DNA of 64,000 nt from Microbacterium oxydans (GTDB lineage: Bacteria > Actinomycetota > Actinomycetes > Actinomycetales > Microbacteriaceae). This document shows, piece by piece, positions 1 through 10,216 of this stretch (its first letter is position 1; every line of letters starts with the position of its first letter). The stretch spans positions 248,001 through 312,000 of the forward strand of contig NZ_JYIV01000030.1 in the NCBI RefSeq assembly GCF_000956405.1. The letters are read 5' to 3'. The notes under the pieces are model-generated. The model was not told the origin of the DNA, did not search any database, and saw only the letters and a program-made list of their open reading frames with translations. The translations under genes and the position numbers were made by a program.

Positions 1-167
1 TCGACGCCGCGATCAAGCTCGCGCTCGAGACGAACGACCGCCCCGTGGTGATCGACTTCGTCGTGAGTGCCGATTCCATGGTGTGGCCGATGGTTCCCCA
101 GGGCGTCAGCAACAGCTATGTCCAGTACGCCCGCGAGCACGCGCCCGCATTCGACGAGGAGGACTGA
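1..167 (+). CDS. ilvB: Acetolactate synthase large subunit, C-terminal end (partial)
   Basis: This is the last 54 codons of an open frame that enters from the left edge (first full codon at base 3) and stops at TGA 165-167. The translated tail (VVIDFVVSADSMVWPMVPQG and onward, ending DEED) matches the thiamine-diphosphate-binding C-terminal domain of acetohydroxyacid synthase catalytic subunits, where VWPMV near the end is typical. It catalyses the first common step of Val/Leu/Ile synthesis together with IlvN. The gap to ilvN is 3 nt, so the two are one operon. The catalytic N-terminal part lies outside the window. Confidence 0.9.
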   Translation, partial: DAAIKLALETNDRPVVIDFVVSADSMVWPMVPQGVSNSYVQYAREHAPAFDEED

Positions 168-170
168 TCC

Positions 171-1755
<1,585 letters not shown>

Positions 1756-1769
1756 TTCGATGGTCGAAG

Positions 1770-1802
1770 GAACGGGCGCCCTTTTCGGGGCGCCCGTTCT
1801 GC
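1770..1802 (+). terminator. Rho-independent-type terminator after ilvC
   Basis: A perfect 11-bp inverted repeat (GAACGGGCGCC at 1770-1780, GGCGCCCGTTC at 1789-1799) with an 8-nt loop lies 14 nt after the ilvC stop. The T-tract is poor, as usual in high-GC actinobacteria. Confidence 0.8.
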
Positions 1803-1824
1803 GTTCGGGAGGCCCAATCCGCAT

Positions 1825-1838
1825 TAAACATCGGATGT
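1825..1838. promoter_or_regulatory. Candidate fucoside-regulon operator, copy 1
   Basis: TAAACATCGGATGT contains the perfect odd palindrome ACATC-G-GATGT (1828-1838). It lies just upstream of the CAGGAT -10 box (1845-1850) of the adjacent alpha-L-fucosidase gene, a position where a bound protein would block RNA polymerase. The same 14 bases recur at 4376-4389 between the ROK repressor and the ABC transporter. Assigning it to the ROK repressor is inference; another regulator could bind it. Confidence 0.7.
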
Positions 1839-1856
1839 CTGTGCCAGGATGGACGT

Positions 1857-3122
1857 ATGCGAAAGGAATGGTTTGACCGCGCTCGGTTCGGCATGTTCGT
1901 GCACTTCGGTCTGTACAGCACCGCCGCCCGACACGAGTGGGTCCAGAACTACGAACGCCTCACGGACGAGGAGTACTGTCCGTACTTCGAGCACTTCGAT
2001 CCGGATCTCTTCGATGCCGCAGCACTCGCGCGCACGGCGAAGGCGACGGGCATGGGCTACGTCGTGCTCACGACGAAGCACCACGACGGCTTCTGCCTCT
2101 GGGATTCGAAGCTGACCGACTTCACGTCTGTCGCGAACACCGGACGCGATCTGGTGCGCGAGTACGTCGACGCGCTGCGGGCGGAAGGACTGAAAGTCGG
2201 CCTGTACCACTCGGTCATCGACTGGCATCACCCCGACTTCACGATCGACTGGAACCATCCGCGTCGCGACGATGAGAACGCGCATGAGCTGAACGTCGGG
2301 CGCGACATGGCCGCATACCGCGCCTACCTCCACGGCCAGGTGCGGGAACTCCTCACGGAGTACGGCGACATCGACTATCTCTTCTTCGACTTCACCTACC
2401 CGGAGGAGAAGGACGGCTGGGCGGGCAAGGGTCCCGACGACTGGGATGCGCCGGCGCTCCTCGCCCTGTGTCGTGAGCTGCAGCCGGACATGCTGGTGAA
2501 CGACCGCCTCGGGATCCCCGCCGACTTCGTCACGCCGGAGCAGTACCAGCCGACAGCCCCGATCGTGCGCGACGGTGTGCCGCTCGTGTGGGAGGCCTGC
2601 CAGACGCTGAACGGCTCGTGGGGGTATCACCGCGACAACACCGACCAGAAGTCGGCCACGCTGCTCGTGCAGATGCTCGTCGACTCGGTATCGATGGACG
2701 GCAACATGCTGCTGAACATCGGGCCGAACGGGCGTGGGGCGATCGCTCCGCGGGACGCGCGGACGCTGGGGGAGATCGGCGAGTGGATGCGTCTGCACCA
2801 GGACGCAGTGGTCGGCGCGGGACACGCCGCCCTCACCCCGCCGCGCGAGGGGGTGTACACGCGCAGGGGAGATCGCCTCTACCTGAGCCTGTTCAGTTGG
2901 CCCATGGGCTTCGTGCATCTCCCGGGGCTCGCCGGCAAGGTCTCCTACGCCCGGCTGCTCGACGACGGATCGTGGCTTCAGACGAGCGTCTCCGACCCCG
3001 ACCGCGAGGCGGACCTCATGACACCGGCCGGTGAAGCCGAGGGGACACTGACCGTGCATCTCCCGGTGCGACGACCCGATGTGCTCGTGCCGGTGATCGA
3101 GTTGACTCTGATCGAGGGGTGA
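1857..3122 (+). CDS. Alpha-L-fucosidase, GH29 (first of two)
   Basis: 421 aa. It is predicted to release terminal alpha-L-fucose by a retaining mechanism. The GH29 barrel starts at once (RARFGMFVHFGLYS) and continues with LTTKHHDGFCLWDSK and GLKVGLYHSVIDWHHPDF. YLFFDFTYPE carries the likely nucleophile Asp178, and NMLLNIGPNGRG closes the barrel. There is no signal peptide, so it probably acts inside the cell on imported fucosides. ATG 1857 has no Shine-Dalgarno but lies 6 nt after a CAGGAT -10, suggesting a leaderless message. It is monocistronic and converges on the ROK repressor gene. It is shorter and more divergent than the second fucosidase at 10213, so the two probably differ in linkage or aglycone preference. 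Confidence 0.9.
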   Translation: MRKEWFDRARFGMFVHFGLYSTAARHEWVQNYERLTDEEYCPYFEHFDPDLFDAAALARTAKATGMGYVVLTTKHHDGFCLWDSKLTDFTSVANTGRDLVREYVDALRAEGLKVGLYHSVIDWHHPDFTIDWNHPRRDDENAHELNVGRDMAAYRAYLHGQVRELLTEYGDIDYLFFDFTYPEEKDGWAGKGPDDWDAPALLALCRELQPDMLVNDRLGIPADFVTPEQYQPTAPIVRDGVPLVWEACQTLNGSWGYHRDNTDQKSATLLVQMLVDSVSMDGNMLLNIGPNGRGAIAPRDARTLGEIGEWMRLHQDAVVGAGHAALTPPREGVYTRRGDRLYLSLFSWPMGFVHLPGLAGKVSYARLLDDGSWLQTSVSDPDREADLMTPAGEAEGTLTVHLPVRRPDVLVPVIELTLIEG

Positions 3123-3141
3123 TCCGGCCCGCGCAGGCGGC

Positions 3142-4293
3142 TCAGGTGGTCGCCGCCGGGATGTCCATGCCCTCGAGCGCGAGTCGGGCCGCCCCGTGCA
3201 GGATGGCATCGGCGCCCGTCGCCGCGGACTCGATCCGCAGTCGCTGGGTGGCCAGCGGGTGGCAGGCCTCGTAGACCCGGCTGCGGACGGCCGCGATGAA
3301 CGGTCCGGATGCGCTCATGCTGCCGGTGAGGAACACGGCGTGGGGATTGAAGAAGTTCACGACCCCGGAGAGAGCCTGGCCCAGGTGGGTGCCGGCGGTG
3401 CGGACCAGGGTCGTGGCGAGGGGATCGGCATCGCGCGCCAGGCTGAGCACGTCCGTCGTCGAGCGGACGGCGTCGTTCCCGCGCTCGCGCATCTGTCGGA
3501 CCAGGCTCGCCCCGCTGGCCACTGTCTCCAGGCATCCGGTGTTTCCGCAGGAGCAGGGGACGTCTCCGCTGCCGTCGATGCGCGTGTGGGTGATGTCGCC
3601 CGCGGCCGACGTGGCGCCACGGTGCACGTGCCCGTCCACGATGATGCCGCTGCCGATGGCTGTCCCGGCCTTCACGGTGATGCTGTGGCCGGTGTGCCCG
3701 AAACGTTCCCTGTGCTCGCCGAGGGCCGCGAGGTTGGCGTCGTTGTCGACCGCCACGGGTACTCCGTAGCGGGCGGAGAGGTGTTCGCCGACGCGGAAGC
3801 CCGGCCAACCCGGCATGCGCGAGGGTTGATCGACGGATCCCGTGGCGATGTCGACCGGACCGGGGAGGCTGATCCCGATCGCATGGACCCTGCCCGTGGC
3901 CAGGAGGCGGTCGAACACCCCGGCAAGCCGGTCGAGGGTGGCTTCCGGCCCTTCCGTCACATCGACGGCGATGGATTCGCTGTCGAGGAGGGAACCGCTG
4001 AGGGAGTGCCTGCCGATGCGGGCATGTCCGCCGCCGAGGTCTGCGGACAGGACGAAGCCGTCTGCGGCGATCTGGAGGACACGTGGGCGCCGCCCACCGC
4101 GTGACGTGCCGTCTCCGGCTTCTCTGAGCACACCGGCATCGAGCAGCGACTGCACGCGGAGACCGACCGTCGACGCGGCCACGCCGAGCGAGGCGGCGAG
4201 CTCCGAGCGTGATCGCGCCTCGCCGCGGGCGATGAGGTCGAGGATGCGCCGCGTGTGCGGATCGTCGACGGCGGTGTCAGCGGAGTTCGTCAT
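3142..4293 (-). CDS. ROK-family transcriptional repressor
   Basis: 383 aa. An N-terminal winged helix (about residues 28-55, SELAASLGVAASTVGLRVQS) is followed by a ROK sugar-sensing domain with the zinc motif CSCGNTGCLE near residue 245 and SAAGDITHTRIDG before it. The phosphate loop is degenerate (ADLGGGHARIG in place of DxGGTK), so it should sense a sugar without phosphorylating it. The start is ATG 4293, preceded on its own strand by AGGAAAG; an upstream in-frame extension has no such signal. It is divergent from the transporter operon, with a GATAAT -10 (4366-4361) beside the palindrome at 4379-4389, consistent with autoregulation and local repression of fucoside genes. The ligand is not predictable. 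Confidence 0.88.
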   Translation of the reverse strand: MTNSADTAVDDPHTRRILDLIARGEARSRSELAASLGVAASTVGLRVQSLLDAGVLREAGDGTSRGGRRPRVLQIAADGFVLSADLGGGHARIGRHSLSGSLLDSESIAVDVTEGPEATLDRLAGVFDRLLATGRVHAIGISLPGPVDIATGSVDQPSRMPGWPGFRVGEHLSARYGVPVAVDNDANLAALGEHRERFGHTGHSITVKAGTAIGSGIIVDGHVHRGATSAAGDITHTRIDGSGDVPCSCGNTGCLETVASGASLVRQMRERGNDAVRSTTDVLSLARDADPLATTLVRTAGTHLGQALSGVVNFFNPHAVFLTGSMSASGPFIAAVRSRVYEACHPLATQRLRIESAATGADAILHGAARLALEGMDIPAATT

Positions 4294-4375
4294 GAGAGCA
4301 CTTTCCTGTCGGAGCATCGTCAGCGTATCGGGGGATCGTCGTGTTTCCCGGGAGTTACGAATTATCAAGCTCCGA

Positions 4376-4389
4376 TAAACATCGGATGT
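4376..4389. promoter_or_regulatory. Candidate fucoside-regulon operator, copy 2
   Basis: TAAACATCGGATGT is identical to 1825-1838. Its core ACATCGGATGT (4379-4389) overlaps the expected -35 area of the ROK repressor promoter, whose -10 reads GATAAT on the minus strand at 4366-4361. A second, overlapping inverted repeat, TCCGAT (4371-4376) with ATCGGA (4381-4386), extends the symmetry. It lies in the 201-nt divergent region between repressor and transporter. Confidence 0.7.
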
Positions 4390-4411
4390 TCGGCTTGCGG
4401 CCACTTGCGAA

Positions 4412-4433
4412 GTATGAAACGGTAACTTCATAC
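4412..4433. promoter_or_regulatory. Inverted repeat in the transporter promoter region
   Basis: GTATGAA (4412-4418) and TTCATAC (4427-4433) form a perfect 7-bp inverted repeat with 8 nt between. A related direct element is GGTAACTTC (4421-4429) and GGTTACTTCG (4446-4455). This AT-rich patch stands out from its surroundings and may be a second regulator site or part of the transporter promoter. The exact -35/-10 could not be fixed. Confidence 0.45.
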
Positions 4434-4494
4434 GAAATCCTACTAGGTTACTTCGACCCGCGAATTAACCAGTTCCCTTTCCAGGAGGCATTCA

Positions 4495-5754
4495 ATGAAG
4501 AAGTTGCGTGTAGGGGCTGTCGTCGCCGTCGCCGGCGTCGCGGTCGCGATGACCGGCTGCGCGAGCGGCAGCGGTACGGGTGGTTCGGCGGATGGCGACA
4601 CCATCGTGGTGGACATGTGGGCCGGGAGCGAGTCGGACGTCGACGCCCTCGAGGCGCAGGTCGCGTTCGCGCAGGAGCAGAACCCTGACATCAAGATCAA
4701 GCTGCAGACGTCGCCGTGGAGCGACTTCTTCACGAAGCTGACCACCAACATGGCCAGCGGCAACATGGCCTGCGTCACCGGCATGAGCGGCGCACAGCTC
4801 GGTGGCTACACCGGTGGCTTCCGCGAGCTGAGCGATGCCGACCTGAAGACGGCCGGAATCGACTGGGCCGACTTCAACCCGAGCGCCGACGGCATCCTCA
4901 GCTTCGAGGGCAAGACCTACGGTGTGCCGTTCGACGTCGCCACCATGCTCGTCTACTACAACCAGGACCTGCTCACCGCGGCCGGCGCTCCGACTCCGGA
5001 GATCGGCTGGACATTCGACGACTTCGACACGATCGCCGCCGCCGCGACGAAGGACGGCAAGTACGGATTCGGCATGGGGATGGGCGGCTACCAGTGGATG
5101 TCGATGCCGATCGCCTATTCGGCGACGCAGCCGGCCTCCGAGGACGGCACCCTGCACATCGATGAGAAGGCCTTCGTCGACGCGTCGACCTGGTACGCCG
5201 AGCTCGTCACCGAGAAGAAGGTCGCCGCGCCCGTGGCCTCCGCTTCCGACACCGGCTGGGGAGAGAACCAGTACACCGGCGCCAACGCGGCCATGGCCGT
5301 CGACGGCACCTGGAACGCGGTGAGCTACCTCGACAATGAGTCGGGCTTCGCCGCAGGCATGGTTCCGCTGCCCGCGGGTGCGGACGGCAACCCCGGCCCG
5401 ATCCTCGGCTCCGGCTACGGCATCTCCGCGAACTGCAAGAACCCCGAGGCCGCGCTCAAGGTCATGGGCTCGCTGCTCGGCGAGGACGCACAGGACTACA
5501 TCGCGTCGTCCGGTCGCTCCTACCCGGCACGCACGTCCTCGCAGCCGCTGTACTTCGACTCCATCGATGAGAAGTACCGCGACCAGGTGAAGTCCGTCTT
5601 CGAGGCTGCGTTCGGCGACACGGTGCCGCTGTACATGACGAAGAACTGGCAGAAGCTCGACAGCTACATCCAGCCCAACCTCGTCAGCGTCTACAACGGC
5701 CAGATGACGATGGAAGAGCTGCTGTCGAACGCTCAGGCGCAGTTCGGCGAGTGA
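4495..5754 (+). CDS. Sugar ABC transporter substrate-binding lipoprotein
   Basis: 419 aa, solute-binding family 1. A positively charged start, a hydrophobic stretch and the lipobox AMTGC give a lipid-anchored Cys22, so the mature protein sits on the outer face of the membrane. The body has the periplasmic-binding fold ([35 protein letters not shown], and GTWNAVSYL towards the C-terminus). ATG 4495 follows a full AGGAGG (4483-4488) by 6 nt. It is the first gene of an operon with two permeases, a ROK kinase, an M81 peptidase and a GH29 fucosidase, so the cargo is inferred to be a fucose-containing oligosaccharide or glycoside. Confidence 0.93.
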   Translation: MKKLRVGAVVAVAGVAVAMTGCASGSGTGGSADGDTIVVDMWAGSESDVDALEAQVAFAQEQNPDIKIKLQTSPWSDFFTKLTTNMASGNMACVTGMSGAQLGGYTGGFRELSDADLKTAGIDWADFNPSADGILSFEGKTYGVPFDVATMLVYYNQDLLTAAGAPTPEIGWTFDDFDTIAAAATKDGKYGFGMGMGGYQWMSMPIAYSATQPASEDGTLHIDEKAFVDASTWYAELVTEKKVAAPVASASDTGWGENQYTGANAAMAVDGTWNAVSYLDNESGFAAGMVPLPAGADGNPGPILGSGYGISANCKNPEAALKVMGSLLGEDAQDYIASSGRSYPARTSSQPLYFDSIDEKYRDQVKSVFEAAFGDTVPLYMTKNWQKLDSYIQPNLVSVYNGQMTMEELLSNAQAQFGE

Positions 5755-5805
5755 TCGGGCCTCGGCCACCACAGCAGCAATGCAGTAACAGAGGAAGAAA
5801 CTGAG

Positions 5806-6711
5806 ATGACGATCACGACGAGACGTCGACGATCGCTCGCCAAGGTGGAGGCCGGTCAGGCGCTGGGATTCGCAAGCCCAGCCCTGATCGGGCTCGCCCT
5901 GTTCACGATCGTGCCCGTGGGGCTCTCGATCGTGATGAGCGTCTTCGACTGGCCGACCTTCGGCGAGCGGACCTTCAACGGCGTGGACAACTACGTCAAG
6001 CTGTTCACCAGCAGCCCCGACTTCTGGCCGGCGCTGCGCAACTCGGCGGTGTACACCCTGCTGTACGTGCCGTTGAGCGTCGCTCTCTCGCTCGTGCTCG
6101 CGCTCGGGCTGAACTCCCGGATCCGCGGTCGCGGAGCGCTGCGGGTGCTCTTCTTCATCCCCGTCGTGACGCCGATGGTCGCGAACGTGCTGGTCTGGAA
6201 GATGATGCTCCAGCCGCAGGGGCTCTTCAACGGTCTCTCGCAGACCTGGTTCGGCATCGAGCTGCCCAACTTCCTCGCCGATCCTTCGTGGGCCATGATC
6301 ATGGTCGTCGTGATGAGCGTCTGGCAGGGACTCGGCTACAACATGCTGATCTTCTCGGCCGCCCTCGAGCAGCTCCCCGAGAGCGTGCTGGAGGCAGCGA
6401 GCATCGACGGCGCACAGGGGATCCGGCGGGTGTGGAGCATCATCGTCCCGATGATCTCGCCATCGATCTTCTTCGCCACCATCATGACGATGATCACCTC
6501 GCTTCAGGTATTCGTGCAGCCGCAGATGCTCACCGGCGGCGGTCCGGGCAATGCCACGAAGCCGCTCGTCATGTATATCTGGGAGCAGGGATTCACCTTC
6601 GGCGATCTCGGCCTCGCCGCCGCAGCCGCGTGGATCCTGTTCGCGATCATCATCGCGATCACCGGGCTCCAGTTCGCCGCACAGAAGAAGTGGGTGCACT
6701 ATGAGCACTGA
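5806..6711 (+). CDS. Sugar ABC transporter permease (MalF/UgpA type)
   Basis: 301 aa with about six membrane helices, starting at residues 20-42 (GFASPALIGLALFTIVPVGLSIV). The binding-protein-dependent transport motif EAASIDGAQGIRRVWSIIVP, which docks the ATPase, lies near residue 200. It pairs with the next gene to form the channel for the lipoprotein encoded upstream. GAGGAAG before ATG 5806 is a plausible ribosome binding site. The stop overlaps the next start by 11 nt, implying translational coupling. Confidence 0.93.
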   Translation: MTITTRRRRSLAKVEAGQALGFASPALIGLALFTIVPVGLSIVMSVFDWPTFGERTFNGVDNYVKLFTSSPDFWPALRNSAVYTLLYVPLSVALSLVLALGLNSRIRGRGALRVLFFIPVVTPMVANVLVWKMMLQPQGLFNGLSQTWFGIELPNFLADPSWAMIMVVVMSVWQGLGYNMLIFSAALEQLPESVLEAASIDGAQGIRRVWSIIVPMISPSIFFATIMTMITSLQVFVQPQMLTGGGPGNATKPLVMYIWEQGFTFGDLGLAAAAAWILFAIIIAITGLQFAAQKKWVHYEH

Positions 6712-7615
6712 GACCCTCGTCCGGCCCACCGGACGCACCGGCCGCGCCGACCGTGAACGCGAGCGCGCACGCGGTGCGGCGACGACCCCCGGTGCCCGTG
6801 CCCGCCTGATCCTCGCGCACGTGGCGATCTACGTGGCTGCGCTGATCTTCATCTCGCCGTTGATCTATGCGTTCTTCTCGGCCCTCAAGCCGAACGCGGA
6901 GATGTTCTCGATGCCGCCGACCCTGGTGGGCTCCGAACTGCGGTGGAGCAACTTCGTCGACGTGTTCGCCTATGGGCCGTTCCTGACGTACATCATGAAC
7001 TCCTTCATCGTGGCGATCGGGGGAACCCTCGTCGTGCTGATCGTCTCGACCACGGCCGGATACGCCTTCGGGCGCCTGCGGTGGAAGGGGCGGGACGCGG
7101 TGTTCGTGCTCTTCCTCGCCACTCTGATGGTTCCCGCCGAGGTGCTCGTCATCCCCATGTTCCAGGTCATGCAGTGGTTCAACTGGGTCGACACGTATCA
7201 GGCGCTCATCCTTCCCTTCGCGTTCGGCGCCTTCGGGACGTTCCTGATGCGGCAGTTCTTCCGCGGCATCCCCTACGAGCTGGAGGAAGCGGCCCGTGTC
7301 GACGGCGCCGGCCCCGTGCGGTCGTTCCTGCAGATCATCCTTCCGCTGTCGAAGTCGGCGGTGGCGGTGCTCGCGGTGTTCACCTTCCTCTCGTTCTGGA
7401 ACAGCTACCTGTGGCCGCTGATCGTGACGGTCGACTACAACGCGCACGGCACGCTTCCGGTCGGACTCGCGAGCTTCGCCGGACTCACCGGCACGCGGTG
7501 GGACCTGCAGATGGCTGCCGCCATCATCTCGATGGTGCCGACCACGATCCTCGTGATCGTGCTGCAGAAGCACCTCGTCAAGGGCATCGCGATGGCCGGA
7601 TTGGGTGGTCGCTGA
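6701..7615 (+). CDS. Sugar ABC transporter permease (MalG/UgpE type)
   Basis: 304 aa. A charged cytoplasmic N-terminus rich in Arg (about 30 residues) precedes six predicted helices. The ATPase-contact motif EEAARVDGAGPVRSFLQIILP lies near residue 195. ATG 6701 overlaps the previous permease. No ATP-binding subunit is encoded in this operon, which is common for actinobacterial oligosaccharide importers that share an MsmK/MsiK-type ATPase encoded elsewhere. ROK kinase translation starts 2 nt after the stop. Confidence 0.93.
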   Translation: MSTETLVRPTGRTGRADRERERARGAATTPGARARLILAHVAIYVAALIFISPLIYAFFSALKPNAEMFSMPPTLVGSELRWSNFVDVFAYGPFLTYIMNSFIVAIGGTLVVLIVSTTAGYAFGRLRWKGRDAVFVLFLATLMVPAEVLVIPMFQVMQWFNWVDTYQALILPFAFGAFGTFLMRQFFRGIPYELEEAARVDGAGPVRSFLQIILPLSKSAVAVLAVFTFLSFWNSYLWPLIVTVDYNAHGTLPVGLASFAGLTGTRWDLQMAAAIISMVPTTILVIVLQKHLVKGIAMAGLGGR

Positions 7616-7617
7616 GC

Positions 7618-8592
7618 ATGATCGGTCAGGAGCAGGGGGCCGATACACTCGTCGGCGACGCCGCCGCATCCGATGCGGCTCTCGTGGGGATCGATATCGG
7701 CGGCACCAAGATCGCCGCCCTTCTGGTGGACGGTGACGGCATCGTCCTCGCCCGGGGGAGCGTCGCCGCACCGGCCGCGCTCGGCGGTGTCGCGATGGCG
7801 GATGCGGCAGCGACCCTCGCCATGTCGCTCGCAGCGGAGGCGGGAGTCTCTCTGGCCGCAGCCGGGGTCGGGGCGGCCGGAGTCATCGACCACGAGACGG
7901 GGACGATCCGTGCGGCGTCGGCGACCTTCGTCGGCTGGACAGGCTTTCCGCTCGGCGATGAGCTGGAGGCACGCCTCGGCGTCCCCGTGCGGGTCGAGAA
8001 CGACGTCAACGCCTTCCTGCTCGGCGAGGCCGCGGCGGACGGCCGCACGGATCGCGATGTGCTCGGCGTCATGCTCGGCACAGGCGTGGGGGGAGCGCTC
8101 CTCATCGACGGCGAGCTGCACCACGGACCGCACGGTGCGGCCGGCGAGATCGGACACACGCCCGGGTACAGCAACTTCATCTGCACCTGCGGCCAGGTCG
8201 GTCACCTCGAGACGCTGGCATCCGGCACCTCGATCGCGCTGCGCTACCAGGAGAGCACCGGCGCCTCGGTGCGTGATGCGCGCGATGTCGCGGATCGTGC
8301 CCGCCGGGGCGACACGGAGGCGCTCGCGGCGTTCGACTCCGCGGGTCGGGCACTCGCCCTCGCCTGCGCGAGCGCGGCCACGATCCTCGACCTGCCCTGT
8401 GCGATCGTCGGCGGTGGCGTCACCGCTGCATGGGACCTCCTCGAACCGGCCATCGAGCGCACACTCGCCACCGACTCTCCGGTGTCGGGCATCCCGCTGC
8501 GCATCATCCCCGCCGTCCTCGGCTCGGATGCGGTCGCTCTCGGTGCGATCGAGACGGCCCGTCGCGCGCTGGTCCCCGCGGGCACACGCTGA
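7618..8592 (+). CDS. ROK-family sugar kinase
   Basis: 324 aa. Unlike the ROK repressor at 3142 it lacks a DNA-binding domain and keeps an intact phosphate loop (GIDIGGTK, residues 24-31), the catalytic-base region ENDVNAF (127-133, Asp129), LGTGVGGALL, and a zinc site CTCGQVGHLE (from Cys189). It should phosphorylate a hexose or amino sugar released from the imported substrate. Which sugar cannot be told: L-fucose is normally phosphorylated by FGGY or GHMP kinases, so a co-released glucose, galactose or N-acetylhexosamine is more likely. ATG 7618 follows the permease stop by 2 nt. Confidence 0.88.
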   Translation: MIGQEQGADTLVGDAAASDAALVGIDIGGTKIAALLVDGDGIVLARGSVAAPAALGGVAMADAAATLAMSLAAEAGVSLAAAGVGAAGVIDHETGTIRAASATFVGWTGFPLGDELEARLGVPVRVENDVNAFLLGEAAADGRTDRDVLGVMLGTGVGGALLIDGELHHGPHGAAGEIGHTPGYSNFICTCGQVGHLETLASGTSIALRYQESTGASVRDARDVADRARRGDTEALAAFDSAGRALALACASAATILDLPCAIVGGGVTAAWDLLEPAIERTLATDSPVSGIPLRIIPAVLGSDAVALGAIETARRALVPAGTR

Positions 8593-8638
8593 GGGCCGAT
8601 CCCCTCGTACGAACATCGCAACGCAAGGAGCACCCCAC

Positions 8639-10216
8639 GTGACCTCACGTCCTGAAGCCCACGAGATCTGGATGGGCCCGCTTCCCCCCGTCCTCGACGG
8701 CGGCCTCGCCCTGCCTCGAATCGGCATCGCGGGGATATCCATCGAATCGAGCACCTTCTCGCCCCACATCTCCGGTGACGAGGCGTTCACGGTCCGCACC
8801 GGCGAGGCATTGCGGGGGTACTACCCGTTCCTCGACGACGGGCGCGAACTCGCCTCCGCCGCGGACTGGGTGCCGCTGACCCACGGGCGATCCCTCCCCG
8901 GTGGCGCCGTCGCGCCGGAGACCTATCGACGGATGAAGGATGCGATCATCGCGGGCATCCGCGAACAGGGTCCCTTCGACGGGTTCTTCTTCGACATCCA
9001 TGGCGCCATGAGCGTGGTCGGCATGGACGATGCAGAGGGCGACCTCGCGCTCGCGGTGCGCGCTGCCCTCGGCCCCGACACGCTGGTCTCGACCTCGATG
9101 GATCTGCACGGCAACATCTCGGAGGTGCTGCGCGACGCGGTCGACCTGCTGACGTGCTACCGCATGGCGCCCCACGAGGACTGGATGAACACCAAGGAGC
9201 GCGCGGTGTGGAACCTGCTCGCCCGGCTGCGGGGGCCGCATGGCTCCGACCCGCTGCGCCGGCGCCCCTTCTCCGCCTGGGTTCCCGTACCCGTGCTCCT
9301 GCCGGGGGAGAAGACCAGCACGCGGCTGGAGCCGGCGCGCAGCATCTACGCCCAGCTGCCCGAGATCGAAGCCCTCCCCGGAGTGGTCGACGCCTCGGTC
9401 TGGATCGGCTACGCCTGGGCGGACGAGCCGCGGTGTCAGGCCTATGTGGTGGTCACCGGGGACGACGAAGAGCTGATCGCCCGGGAAGCCGAGCGTGTCG
9501 CGCGGACGTTCTGGGACGCGCGCGCGGACTTCGTCTTCGTGGCCGAGACCGGCTCGCTCGACGAGGCTCTCGACAGGGCCCTCGCTCCGGGAGCACCGCG
9601 GCCGTATCTGATCTCGGACTCGGGGGACAACCCGACAGCCGGCGGAGCCGGGGACGTGACTTGGACGCTCGCACATCTGCTGGAACGCCCCGAGCTCACC
9701 GACGGCAGCCACACCACTCTGGTCGCCTCGATCTTCGACCCTGGAGCCGTCGCACGGGCCGTCGCGGCCGGCGTCGGAGCCACGGTGTCGCTCGATGCCG
9801 GAGCCCGCGTGGATTCCGGTCCCCATGGTCCTGTCACGATCACCGGGAGCGTGTTCTCCATCACGGACGGCGACCCGGATGCGGGCACGCAGGTCGTCAT
9901 CGCTGTGGGTGGTCTGCACGCGATCATCACCGAGCGCCGCAAGCCGTTCCACCATCTCTCGGACTTCCGGATGCTGGGTCTCGAGCCCACCACCGCGGAC
10001 ATCGTCGTGGTGAAGATCGGCTACCTCGAACCCGAGCTCTACGAACTCGCCGAAGGGTGGACGCTCGCGTTGACCCCTGGTGGCGTCGACCAGGACCTGC
10101 TGCGTCTGGGCCACCACCGCCTGCAGCCGGGTGTCTACCCGTTCGACGCCGACGGCGATCCGGACCTGACCGCCACCGTCGTCCGCCGCGGAACCGCAGA
10201 GGAGCAGAACGCATGA
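8639..10216 (+). CDS. M81 family metallopeptidase (MlrC-like)
   Basis: 525 aa. It has the hallmarks of the MlrC/DUF1485 family: GISIESSTFSPH near the N-terminus (the GFxxESNTFSP signature), FFDIHGAMSV, TSMDLHGNISE with candidate zinc ligands, and the C-terminal MlrC_C domain (YLISDSGDNPTAGGAGD onward). The named member degrades linearised microcystin, but most relatives have no known substrate. GTG 8639 follows AAGGAG (8625-8630) by 8 nt. It lies between the ROK kinase and the second fucosidase and overlaps the latter by 4 nt (ATGA). An amide or peptide hydrolase inside a fucoside operon suggests the natural substrate has an amide-linked part; that is inference. Confidence 0.88.
   Translation: MTSRPEAHEIWMGPLPPVLDGGLALPRIGIAGISIESSTFSPHISGDEAFTVRTGEALRGYYPFLDDGRELASAADWVPLTHGRSLPGGAVAPETYRRMKDAIIAGIREQGPFDGFFFDIHGAMSVVGMDDAEGDLALAVRAALGPDTLVSTSMDLHGNISEVLRDAVDLLTCYRMAPHEDWMNTKERAVWNLLARLRGPHGSDPLRRRPFSAWVPVPVLLPGEKTSTRLEPARSIYAQLPEIEALPGVVDASVWIGYAWADEPRCQAYVVVTGDDEELIAREAERVARTFWDARADFVFVAETGSLDEALDRALAPGAPRPYLISDSGDNPTAGGAGDVTWTLAHLLERPELTDGSHTTLVASIFDPGAVARAVAAGVGATVSLDAGARVDSGPHGPVTITGSVFSITDGDPDAGTQVVIAVGGLHAIITERRKPFHHLSDFRMLGLEPTTADIVVVKIGYLEPELYELAEGWTLALTPGGVDQDLLRLGHHRLQPGVYPFDADGDPDLTATVVRRGTAEEQNA

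Noticed and set aside
3142..4293. ROK sugar kinase activity
   Set aside because: The phosphate loop is degenerate and a DNA-binding domain is present, so it is called a repressor.
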